Below are positions 31,898 through 40,502 of a stretch of 64,000 nucleotides of DNA, piece after piece; position 1 is the first letter of the stretch; every line of letters starts with the position of its first letter. Below the pieces are notes generated by a model that was not told the DNA's origin, did no database searches, and saw only the letters and a program-made list of their open reading frames with translations. Both the position numbers and the translations under genes were made by a program. Source of the stretch: Roseococcus sp. SYP-B2431. GTDB lineage: Bacteria; Pseudomonadota; Alphaproteobacteria; Acetobacterales; Acetobacteraceae. The stretch is taken from contig NZ_SJXD01000028.1 of assembly GCF_004336745.1 (NCBI RefSeq), positions 62,001 through 126,000 of the forward strand, written 5' to 3'.

Positions 31898-32449
31898 TCA
31901 GCGGTTGCCGCCCGGCACCCAGAGCACGTCGCCCGCGCCGTTCCCGTTGAACCGGCGCGACAGCACGAAGAGATGATCCGAGGCCCGGTTCAGCCAGCGG
32001 ACGGCCTCGGGATTCACCGGCTCGGCGGCGGCCAGCGCCACCACGCTCCGCTCGGCCCGACGCGCCACCGTCCGGGCCAGATGCGCATGCGCCGCAGCCG
32101 GCGTGCCGCCGGGCAGCACGAAGCTGCGCAGCGGCGGGATGGCCGCATTCATGGCCGCCACCTCCCGCTCCAGCCGAAGGCATTGGGCCGCCGACATCCG
32201 CAATCCGCCCTCCGTCCCGGGCATGCAGAGGTCGGCGCCGAGGTCGAAGAGGTCGTTCTGCATGCGCGCGAGCATGGCGTCGGCCTCGGCATCCGCCTGC
32301 AGGCGGAGCAGGCCGAGCACGCTGTTCAGCTCGTCCACCTCGCCGATCGCCTGGATGCGCAGCGCGTCCTTGCGCAGCCGGGTGCCGTCGCCGAGCGATG
32401 TCTCGCCGCCGTCGCCGCCGCGGGTGGTGATGACATCGAGCTTGACCAT
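31898..32449 (-). CDS. PduO-type cob(I)yrinic acid a,c-diamide adenosyltransferase
   Basis: A 183-residue ATP:corrinoid adenosyltransferase, giving adenosylcobalamin from cob(I)alamin. The N-terminal TRGGDGGETSLGDGTRLRKD binds ATP. AIGEVDELNSVLGLLRL, FDLGADLCMPG, SFVLPGGTPAAAHAHLARTVARRAER (in two blocks) and NPEAVRWLNRASDHLFVLSRR are diagnostic helices of the family, with the conserved R-x-x-A-R-R-A-E-R. GGAGG lies before the ATG. It is followed upstream on the same strand by the TonB-like and cation-efflux genes. It fits the B12 theme of cobS and metH. Confidence 0.93.
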   Translation of the reverse strand: MVKLDVITTRGGDGGETSLGDGTRLRKDALRIQAIGEVDELNSVLGLLRLQADAEADAMLARMQNDLFDLGADLCMPGTEGGLRMSAAQCLRLEREVAAMNAAIPPLRSFVLPGGTPAAAHAHLARTVARRAERSVVALAAAEPVNPEAVRWLNRASDHLFVLSRRFNGNGAGDVLWVPGGNR

Positions 32450-32484
32450 GGGCGGACCTCCGGGAGGGCTAGAACGATCGGACT

Positions 32485-33393
32485 TCAATTCAGCCGGAAA
32501 TGCACCGTCGTCCGGATGGCGCCCGGCACGGGCTGGCCGTCCACCGTCGCCGGCCGGAAGCGCCATTCCGCCACCGCGTTGCGCGCCGCCGCATCCAGCG
32601 CCGGCGAGCCTGAGGATCGTGCCACCGTCACGCTGAGGACGCGACCCTGGGCGCTGATCGAGAGATCCAGCCCCACCGCGCCCTGCTCGCCGCGCAGGCG
32701 GGACGCCTCCGGATAGGCGGGGGCGGCATTGCGGTAGGTGGGGTCGAGGCCCGGCCGCACGACGGCGCCCATGGCCCGGCCCACCCCGGCCGCGCTGGGG
32801 GCGGCCGACTGGCTGCCGGGCCGGGCGGGTTCGGAGGGCGGCTGCCGCGCGGCCCGCGCCCGCGCCGGCGGGGGCGGCGCGGGCGGGGGTTCGGGCGGCG
32901 GCGCGGGCGGGGCTTCCGGCTCGCCCGAGGGCGGCATCTCCGGCAAAGGCGGCGCCATGGGAATGGCCGGCAGATCCGGCTGGAGCGCCTCGCCGGGCGG
33001 CAGGTCGAGCGCGGGAGCGGGCGCGGGCGGCGCCTCGGCCAGTCGTGGCGCAGGCGGCGGGAGGGGCGAAGGCGGCGGGGGTCGGGGCTGCTCGGCGGCT
33101 TCGGGCCTGGGCGGCACCTCCATGGCGCGGGGCGCCTCCGGTGCCGGCATCGCCTCCGGCGCCGGCGGGTCGGGCGGCGCGCCGGGGGGCGCAGGAGAGG
33201 CCTCCTCGCCCACCTCCGCGCCGGAGGCCTCGTCCCAGACGATCTCGACCCCCTGCTCGGGCGGCGGAGGCGGCGTGGGCCCGCGTCCGGACCAGAACAG
33301 CACGGCCGCCAGCGCCGCCGCATGGACCAGCGCCGAGGCCGCCGCGGCCATGGCGAAGCGACCGGGCGCCGGGCGGCGGCCCTCGGGGGTCAA
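32485..33393 (-). CDS. TonB-like energy-transducer protein
   Basis: A 302-residue protein with one N-terminal membrane segment (AMAAAASALVHAAALAAVLFW), a very long proline- and alanine-rich periplasmic stretch (about residues 40-200), and a C-terminal TonB domain: AAPAYPEASRLRGEQGAVGLDLSISAQGRVLSVTVARSSG and ALDAAARNAVAEWRFRPATVDGQPVPGAIRTTVHFRLN, in two blocks. TonB couples the proton-motive force to outer-membrane receptors such as those for siderophores and cobalamin. The TTG at 33393 keeps basic residues before the membrane helix; ATG at 33351 is the alternative. No ExbB, ExbD or receptor gene is adjacent; pduO-type adenosyltransferase lies 35 bases downstream. Confidence 0.82.
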   Translation of the reverse strand: MTPEGRRPAPGRFAMAAAASALVHAAALAAVLFWSGRGPTPPPPPEQGVEIVWDEASGAEVGEEASPAPPGAPPDPPAPEAMPAPEAPRAMEVPPRPEAAEQPRPPPPSPLPPPAPRLAEAPPAPAPALDLPPGEALQPDLPAIPMAPPLPEMPPSGEPEAPPAPPPEPPPAPPPPARARAARQPPSEPARPGSQSAAPSAAGVGRAMGAVVRPGLDPTYRNAAPAYPEASRLRGEQGAVGLDLSISAQGRVLSVTVARSSGSPALDAAARNAVAEWRFRPATVDGQPVPGAIRTTVHFRLN

Positions 33394-33400
33394 GGGAGCG

Positions 33401-34300
33401 TCACAGCACCAGCACGCCGCTGTGCTTCGCCTTGCCCTCGGGCTCCACATGGATGGTGATGACGGCGTCGCCCAGCTCGGTCTTCAGGGCGGCCTCCACG
33501 CGGTCGCAGATCGCGTGCGCCTCGACCACCCGCATGTCGCCGGGCACGACCAGGTGGAACTCGATGAAGGTCCAGCGGCCGGACTGGCGGGAGCGGATGT
33601 CGTGCGCCTCGATGGCGCCCTCGGCCGCGGCCGAGACGGTGCTGCGGATGCGCGCGAGCTGCTCGGGCGGCACCGCCTCGTCCATCAGCCCGCCCACGGA
33701 TTCGCGCACCAGACGCACGCCGCTGAACAGGATGTTCACCGCCGTCAGCCCGGCCAGGAGCGGATCGAGCCAGAAATAGCCCGTCGCCAGGGCCAGCGTG
33801 ATGCCCGCCAGCACGCCCGCCGAGGTCACCACGTCGGCCAGCAGGTGGCGGGCATCGGCCAGCAGCGCCGGCGAGCGCAGCCGCCGGCCGTGGCGGAACA
33901 GGACGGCGCACCAGATCGCGTTCAGGACCGTGGCGGCCACCGAGATCGCGATGCCGAGCGGCGTCAGCTGCGGCTGGCGCGCATGGCTCCAGGCCGACCA
34001 CACCTCGCTCAGGATCACGATCGCCGCCACCAGGATCAGCGCGCCTTCGAGCACGGCCGAGAAATACTCGGCCTTGTCGTGGCCGTAGGGGTGGTTGGCG
34101 TCGGCCGGCATGGCGGAGAAGCGGATCGCCACCAGGGCGGCGCCGGCGGCGGCCACGTTCACCACGCTCTCCAGCGCGTCGGCGAACAGCGCCACGCTGC
34201 CCGTCAGCCACCAGGCGACGAGCTTCAGCGCCAGGACGGCGAGGGCGACAGCGACGCTGCCGGCCGCGAGGCTCACGGCACGGGTCAAATCTCGTTCCAA
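33401..34300 (-). CDS. Cation diffusion facilitator (CDF/FieF-type) metal efflux protein
   Basis: A 299-residue inner-membrane metal/proton antiporter. It has six transmembrane helices with the conserved ADALESVVNVAAAGAAL (helix 2), HPYGHDKAEYFSAVLEG and ADARHLLADVVTSAGVLAG (helix 5, HxxxD). The cytoplasmic C-terminal domain has DIRSRQSGRWTFIEFHLVVPGDM and EAHAICDRVEAAL. The D/H combination suggests Zn, Fe or Mn export. TTG at 34300 follows GGAAGG at good spacing; a GTG at 34276 is the alternative start. Divergent from the ABC transporter operon. Confidence 0.88.
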   Translation of the reverse strand: MERDLTRAVSLAAGSVAVALAVLALKLVAWWLTGSVALFADALESVVNVAAAGAALVAIRFSAMPADANHPYGHDKAEYFSAVLEGALILVAAIVILSEVWSAWSHARQPQLTPLGIAISVAATVLNAIWCAVLFRHGRRLRSPALLADARHLLADVVTSAGVLAGITLALATGYFWLDPLLAGLTAVNILFSGVRLVRESVGGLMDEAVPPEQLARIRSTVSAAAEGAIEAHDIRSRQSGRWTFIEFHLVVPGDMRVVEAHAICDRVEAALKTELGDAVITIHVEPEGKAKHSGVLVL

Positions 34301-34420
34301 AACCTTCCGCGGACGGCGCCCGTCTAACCCATTCCCGTCCGCCCGCGAAGCAGGGCCGGTGACATGGAAGCTTCACGAAACTGGCGCATCGCCGCAACCG
34401 TGGCGGCCTACGCCGCGCCC

Positions 34421-35569
34421 ATGAATTCAGCCACACCCCCCGGACCCGATTCCGGCCTCTCGGTCGAGCGGGCGCAGCTGTCGCTCGGCGGCCAGCCGAT
34501 CCTGCGCGACGTCTCCCTGCGCGTGGCCCGGGGCGAGTTCGTTGCCCTGCTGGGCCCCTCGGGCTGCGGCAAGACCACGCTGATGCGGGTCGTCGCCGGC
34601 ATCCAGCGGGCCGATTCCGGCCGCGTGCGGATCGGCGGGCGCGACGTGACGGCGGCCCATCCGGCCGAGCGGGACGTCGCCATGGTCTTCCAGTCCTATG
34701 CGCTCTACCCGCACCTCACGGTCGCGCAGAACATCGCCGTGCCGCTGACCATGACGCGGCTGAACGGCCTCCAGCGCATGCCGCTGCTGGGCGGGATGAT
34801 GCCCGGCAGCCGGGCGGCTCGGGCCGGCATCCAGGCGGATGTCGCGCGCGGCGCGGGGCCGCTCGGCCTGTCGCACCTGCTGGACCGCAAGCCGGGGCAG
34901 CTCTCCGGTGGCCAGCGGCAGCGCGTGGCGCTGGCGCGCGCCGTGATCCGCGCGCCCGGCGCCTTCCTGATGGACGAGCCGCTCTCCAACCTCGATGCCG
35001 CGCTGCGCGTGACCACCCGGCGCGAGATCGTGGAGGTGCATCGCCGCGTCGGCGCGGCCACGCTCTACGTCACCCACGACCAGTCCGAGGCGCTGACCAT
35101 GGCGGACCGCATCGCGGTCATGCAGGCCGGCGAGATCCTGCAGATCGCCACGCCCGAGGTGATCTATCGCGACCCGGTGGACCTGCGCGTGGCCAGCTTC
35201 ATCGGCAGCCCCCGCATCAACCTGCTGGCGGCCATGGCCGGCGAATCCGGCGAGGTCCGCGTGGCCGGCCACCCGACGCCGCTGCGCAGCTTCGCCCGCG
35301 GGCCGGTGACGCTGGCCATCCGCCCGGAGGATTGGGTGATGGATGCGGAAGGCCTTCCCGCCCGCGTGGAGCACGCCGAGTTCCTGGGCGACCACACGCT
35401 GGTGCATCTCCGCATCGCCGAGGCCCCCGTCGTCCTGCGCACCGGGACCGGGCTGCGCGTGACGGTGGGCGAGAGCCTTCGCCTCGGCTTCGCGCCGGAG
35501 CGCGCCCTGCTCTTCGGCGCCGACGGCCGGCGCATCCCCGCCGAGCTCCGGGAGCCCGCGCGTGCCTGA
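34421..35569 (+). CDS. ABC transporter ATP-binding protein (UgpC/MalK type)
   Basis: A 382-residue ATPase of the carbohydrate-uptake (CUT1) class. GPSGCGKTTLMRVVAG is Walker A, MVFQSYALYPHLTV the Q-loop, LSGGQRQRVALARAVIRAPGAFLMDEPLSNLD signature plus Walker B (two blocks) and THDQSEALTMADRI the H-loop. A C-terminal TOBE-like domain with VTLAIRPEDWVM follows. About 25 extra residues sit between the Q-loop and LSGGQ (TRLNGLQRMPLLGGMMPGSR region), longer than usual. ATG 34421 gives a normal N-terminus; an upstream in-frame ATG at 34364 is less likely. Overlaps the permease start by eight bases. Confidence 0.92.
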   Translation: MNSATPPGPDSGLSVERAQLSLGGQPILRDVSLRVARGEFVALLGPSGCGKTTLMRVVAGIQRADSGRVRIGGRDVTAAHPAERDVAMVFQSYALYPHLTVAQNIAVPLTMTRLNGLQRMPLLGGMMPGSRAARAGIQADVARGAGPLGLSHLLDRKPGQLSGGQRQRVALARAVIRAPGAFLMDEPLSNLDAALRVTTRREIVEVHRRVGAATLYVTHDQSEALTMADRIAVMQAGEILQIATPEVIYRDPVDLRVASFIGSPRINLLAAMAGESGEVRVAGHPTPLRSFARGPVTLAIRPEDWVMDAEGLPARVEHAEFLGDHTLVHLRIAEAPVVLRTGTGLRVTVGESLRLGFAPERALLFGADGRRIPAELREPARA

Positions 35570-36477
35570 CACCGGCATCCTGCCCCATCTGGATCTGGCG
35601 CCCGTGAAGCGCCGTCGCGGCGAGGCGCTGGGCGCCTGGCTGCTGACGCTTCCGGCCGTGATCTCCTTCGTGATCCTGCTGCTGCTGCCGACGCTGGCCG
35701 CGATCGTCATGGCCTTCTCCGATTTTGAGCTCGGCGTCTGGCCGCCGGCCTGGATCGGCCTGGAGAATTTCACCGAATTGCTCGGCGATCGCGGCTTCCG
35801 CCAGTCCTTCGCCAACACGGTGATCTATGTGGGGCTGGTCGCTCCCGCCTCGGTCGGCCTCGGCCTCGCCTTCGCGCTGCTGATCGAGGCCGGGACGCGC
35901 GGCCGCGCCTTCTTCCGCGCCGTCTTCTTCCTGCCGGTGGTGTCGCTGACGGTGGCGATGGCCTCGGCCTGGCAATACCTGCTGCACCCCACCATCGGCC
36001 CATTGAACACGCTGCTGCGAAGCCTCGGCGTCGCGGGGCCGGCCTGGCTCTCCTCCTCCGACACCGTGCTGATCTCGCTGGCCGCGATCGGCGTCTGGGA
36101 GAATGCGGGCTTCAACATGGTGCTCTTCATGGCGGGCCTCACCGCCATCCCGCGCGAGCTGCGCGAGGCCGCTGCGGTGGATGGCGCGCGCAGTGCGTGG
36201 TCGCGCTTCCGGCTGGTGACCTGGCCGCTGCTCGGGCCGACGACGCTCTTCGTCGTGACCATCACGCTGATCCGCAGCATCCGCGTCTTCGACACGGTGG
36301 CCGTGCTCACGCGCGGCGGGCCGAACCGCGCCTCGGAGACGCTGCTCTACACCATGTACACGGAGGGCTTCACCTTCCTCCGGCTCGGCTATTCCGCCGC
36401 GATCACGCTGGTGTTCCTCGCGATCGTCCTCGTGCTGATGCTCCTGCAGACGCGGGTGCTCGACAAGCGGGTGCATT

Positions 36478-36485
<8 letters not shown>
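35562..36485 (+). CDS. ABC sugar/glycerol-phosphate transporter permease 1 (UgpA-like)
   Basis: A 307-residue MalF/UgpA-type inner-membrane permease with six hydrophobic segments. The EAA loop is EAAAVDGARSAWSRFRLVTWPLL, which docks on the ATPase, and FDTVAVLTRGGPNRASETLL is the family's periplasmic loop signature. The start GTG at 35562 lies inside the ATPase gene's end, and its own stop overlaps the next permease by eight bases, so the operon is tightly coupled. Substrate probably a sugar or glycerophosphodiester. Confidence 0.92.
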
Positions 36486-37371
<886 letters not shown>

Positions 37372-37375
37372 GGCC

Positions 37376-38674
37376 ATGACCCCGGAGACTTCCGCCATGA
37401 TCGACCGCCGCACCCTTGCCCTGGCCAGCGCCTCGGCCGCCCTCTTCGCGCCGCGCGTGCTGCGCGCGCAGCCGGTGACCGAGATCACCGTCCACTACGC
37501 GCAGCCCGTCATCTACAAGGAGGCCTACGACGCCATCACGGCCGAGTTCGCTCGCCGCGAGCCGAATATCCGCATCAACTACGTGACCACGGTGAACTAC
37601 GAGGAGGGCATGCAGCTCATCCTCCGCCAGGCCGCGGCGGGCGGGCTGCCGGACCTCTCCTACCAGGGCTTCAACCGCCTGCGCCTCTTCGCCGAGCGCG
37701 GCATCGCGCAGGACCTGACGCCGCTGCTGGCGCGCGAGGGCGATCCGGCGAGCCACGGCTATTCGGCGCAGATGCTGTCGCTCGGCCATTTCGGCGGCAT
37801 CCAGTCGGGCCTGGCCTTCGCGGCGTCCAACCCGATCTGCTTCTACAACCCCGACCTCGTGCGCCGCGCCGGCGGCAATCCCGACGCGCTGCCGACGGAC
37901 TGGAACGGCATCCTCGCGCTCTCCGCCAAGATCAAGGCGCTGGGCGACGGCATCGAGGGCATGCACTACGCCTGGTCGAGCGACGACTGGATGTTCTCCG
38001 CCCTGCTCTTCGGCCATGGCGGCCGCATGCTGACCGAGGATGAGCGCGACATCGCCTTCGCCGGGCCCGAGGGCCTCGCCTCCATGGTGTTGCTCGACCG
38101 CATGGTGAAGGAGGGCGGCATGGCCAACCTCTCGCGCGACGCGGCGGCCCAGGCCTTCGCGGCGGGCAGGATGGGGATGTTCTTCTGGACGACGGCGATG
38201 ATCCGCGGCTCGCTCCAGCAGGTCGGCCGCAATTTCCAGCTGCGCACGACCGCCATGCCGGTCATCGACGCGCAGAAGGGCCGCCTGCCGACCGGCGGCG
38301 CCGCCGGCATGCTCGTCACGAAGGACGGGCCGAAGCGCGAGGCGGCCTGGAAGTTCCTCCGCTTCTCGACCAGCCCCGAGGGCACGTCGCTGATGGCGCG
38401 CAACACCGGCTATGTGCCGACGAACCAGCTCGCCATCGACGACGACAAGCATCTCGGCGAGTTCTACCGCCGGAACCCGCTCTACGTGCCGGCGACGCGG
38501 CAGATGGCGATCAGCATCCCCTGGTACGCCTTCCCGGGCAGCAACTCGGTGCGCGTGACGCAGAGCGTGGTGAACAATTCCGGCCGCATCGTCGAGCAGC
38601 GCGCGACGCCGGAGCAGGCGCTGGCCGACATGGCGGGCGAGGTCCGGCGGCTGCTGCCGCGCGCCCGCGGCTGA
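37376..38674 (+). CDS. ABC transporter extracellular solute-binding protein (family 1)
   Basis: A 432-residue periplasmic binding protein. The leader MTPETSAMIDRRTLALASAS with RVLRAQ looks like a Tat-type signal (DRRTLALAS). The mature part has ITVHYAQPVIYKEAYDAITAEFARREPN, NYVTTVNYEEGMQLILRQAA, NPICFYNPDLVRRAGGNPDALP, GAAGMLVTKDGPKREAAWKFLRFS and NNSGRIVEQ, all typical of the UgpB/MalE-like fold. Internal ATG 37397 (MIDRRT) could be the true start with GGAGAC before it. It is the last gene of the ABC set and defines its substrate, which cannot be told from sequence. Confidence 0.92.
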   Translation: MTPETSAMIDRRTLALASASAALFAPRVLRAQPVTEITVHYAQPVIYKEAYDAITAEFARREPNIRINYVTTVNYEEGMQLILRQAAAGGLPDLSYQGFNRLRLFAERGIAQDLTPLLAREGDPASHGYSAQMLSLGHFGGIQSGLAFAASNPICFYNPDLVRRAGGNPDALPTDWNGILALSAKIKALGDGIEGMHYAWSSDDWMFSALLFGHGGRMLTEDERDIAFAGPEGLASMVLLDRMVKEGGMANLSRDAAAQAFAAGRMGMFFWTTAMIRGSLQQVGRNFQLRTTAMPVIDAQKGRLPTGGAAGMLVTKDGPKREAAWKFLRFSTSPEGTSLMARNTGYVPTNQLAIDDDKHLGEFYRRNPLYVPATRQMAISIPWYAFPGSNSVRVTQSVVNNSGRIVEQRATPEQALADMAGEVRRLLPRARG

Positions 38675-38763
38675 TCGTCCGGCCGAAGCACGCCGGGCGC
38701 GCCGGAACGCGGCGCGCCCGGATTTCCGTTGTCGTCTTCCCTCCGATTTGGTGAGTTCTCCCC

Positions 38764-39585
38764 ATGGCCTTCCGCGTCGCCCAGATCACCGACACGCATC
38801 TCTCGCGCACCCGCCCCCTTTTCGACGGCAATTTCCCGCCGCTGGCCGAAGCCCTGCGCGCGGCGCGGCCGGAGCTGGTCGTCCACACGGGCGACCTCTC
38901 GCTGGACGGGGCGGATTCCGAGGAGGACCTGCGCCATGGCAGGGCGATGATGGATTCGCTCGGCCTCGACTGGGTGGCCGTGCCGGGCAACCATGATGTC
39001 GGCGACGACCTGACGCTGCCCAGCCGGCAGCCCGTCACGGCCGAGCGCCACGCCCGATGGGAAGGCTGCGTGGCGCCGCTCGGCTTCTTCCGCGACGTTC
39101 CGGGCTGGCGCCTCGTCGGCCTCGACACCCAGGGCTTCGCCGCCAATCCGCGGCATCGCGAAGCCACCGCCGCCGCCATCCGCGGCGCCGGCGAGCGCCG
39201 CATCGCGCTGTTCCAGCACAAGCCCATCGCCGAGGAGGCGCTCGCCGACACGGCCGTGAACTACTGGCCGCTGCTGCCGGAGCCGCGCGCCGAGCTGCTG
39301 GCCATGTTCGGCGATCGCCGGCCCGCCCTCGTCGCCAGCGGGCATGTCCACCAGCTTCGCGATCGCGAGGCCGACGGCATCCGCCACATCTGGGCCCCGG
39401 CGGCGGCCTTCATCGTGGGCGATGCCTATCACAAGCCGGTCGGCCGGAAGCTGCTCGGCTGGGTCGAGCACAGCTTCCACCCGGACGGAACCCACGAGGC
39501 GCGGGTGCATGCGATGGAGGAGCTGACGCCGCATGAGCTCGGCGCCATCCCCGAGGCCTATGGGGCCCTGACGCGCCTCGGCTGA
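38764..39585 (+). CDS. Cyclic-nucleotide/glycerophosphodiester phosphodiesterase (metallophosphatase)
   Basis: A 273-residue calcineurin-like metallophosphatase. The metal ligands appear as QITDTHLS (DxH), VVHTGDLSLDG (GD), AVPGNHDVGDD (GNHD), LFQHKP and SGHVHQLRD (GHxH). It resembles CpdA and GpdQ enzymes, which cleave cAMP or glycerophosphodiesters. Lying 89 bases after the Ugp-like binding protein on the same strand, it could hydrolyse the imported diester, as Ugp systems have a partner phosphodiesterase. Its 3' end overlaps the convergent lipoprotein gene by 28 bases. Confidence 0.88.
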   Translation: MAFRVAQITDTHLSRTRPLFDGNFPPLAEALRAARPELVVHTGDLSLDGADSEEDLRHGRAMMDSLGLDWVAVPGNHDVGDDLTLPSRQPVTAERHARWEGCVAPLGFFRDVPGWRLVGLDTQGFAANPRHREATAAAIRGAGERRIALFQHKPIAEEALADTAVNYWPLLPEPRAELLAMFGDRRPALVASGHVHQLRDREADGIRHIWAPAAAFIVGDAYHKPVGRKLLGWVEHSFHPDGTHEARVHAMEELTPHELGAIPEAYGALTRLG

Positions 39586-40502
39586 TCCCGGACCGCCGCG
39601 GGCGTCCGCACCACCACCTCCTCCAGCAGGATACGCAGGTCGCGGCTCATCAACGCGATCCGCGCCTCCAGCAGGTCCAGCATCGCGTCGCGCCGCTCGA
39701 GGTCGCCGACCGTGAATTCGCCCTCCGCCTCGAAGAGCGCGTCGCCGTCGCTGGCGAGCCCGGCCTCGCGCCAGCCGGCGGCGATCTCCTCGGCGATGCT
39801 CGGCGCATCCGGCGCCTCGCGCCGCGTGAGGTAGCGCCAGACCGTCGGGGGAAAGAGCGTGGACTGCTCCGGGCTTCGCCAGATCTCGCCCAGCAGGTTG
39901 TTGCGGGTGCGGAGCCGGCCGGAGGTCGAGTTGTAGAGCAGCGCGCCGCCGAGGCTCGCCTCGGCCGCACCGCCGATGATGCCCACGATGTCATCCGCCG
40001 AATTGGCCCCGGCCAGGCCGAGCCCGCCCGTGAGGGCCGCCGTCGTCGCGCCGAGGAGGATGCTCGCGAGGCCGAGGTTGCGCGCGCGCCGGGACTCCAC
40101 CCGCTGCAGCTGGCCCCGCAGCGAATCCCCCCGCTCGCCCTCGCAGTCGATCGCGGCGAGCGAGGCGTTCACGTCGAGCGTGGCGAGCAGCACGCGGTCG
40201 GTCACGGCCTGGCGGGCGAGCAGGAAGTTCACGCCCACCGCCGGCCGGCCTTCGGCCGCGACCAGGGCCTCCATGGCGTCGAGCGCCCCGATGACCTCGG
40301 CGATCTCCACGGCCTCGCTCGAGAATCCCAGCGTCGCGACGACGCGCGCCCGATCGGGATCGGGCGGCGGCAGGGGAGAGGCGCGGCGCTCCACCCGCGC
40401 CGCGCAGAAACTGCTGGCCATGTCACGCGTCGGCTGGCTCGCACAGCCGGCGAGGAGGAGCGCGGCCAGGCCGACGCAAAGCCGGACGCGCGCCGCCGCC
40501 AT
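39558..40502 (-). CDS. Lipoprotein with a central glycine-rich hydrophobic segment
   Basis: A 314-residue lipoprotein: MAAARVRLCVGLAALLLAGC gives a lipobox with C20. The body is acidic, with a glycine-rich hydrophobic stretch around residues 160-195 (ASILLGATTAALTGGLGLAGANSADDIVGIIGGAAEASLGG, in two blocks) that could be a membrane-interacting hairpin. No domain is recognised. It starts in the TGATG overlap with the metH stop, so it is transcribed from the metH operon, an odd partner. Function unknown. Overlaps the convergent metallophosphatase at its end. Confidence 0.8.
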   Translation of the reverse strand: MAAARVRLCVGLAALLLAGCASQPTRDMASSFCAARVERRASPLPPPDPDRARVVATLGFSSEAVEIAEVIGALDAMEALVAAEGRPAVGVNFLLARQAVTDRVLLATLDVNASLAAIDCEGERGDSLRGQLQRVESRRARNLGLASILLGATTAALTGGLGLAGANSADDIVGIIGGAAEASLGGALLYNSTSGRLRTRNNLLGEIWRSPEQSTLFPPTVWRYLTRREAPDAPSIAEEIAAGWREAGLASDGDALFEAEGEFTVGDLERRDAMLDLLEARIALMSRDLRILLEEVVVRTPAAVRDQPRRVRAP

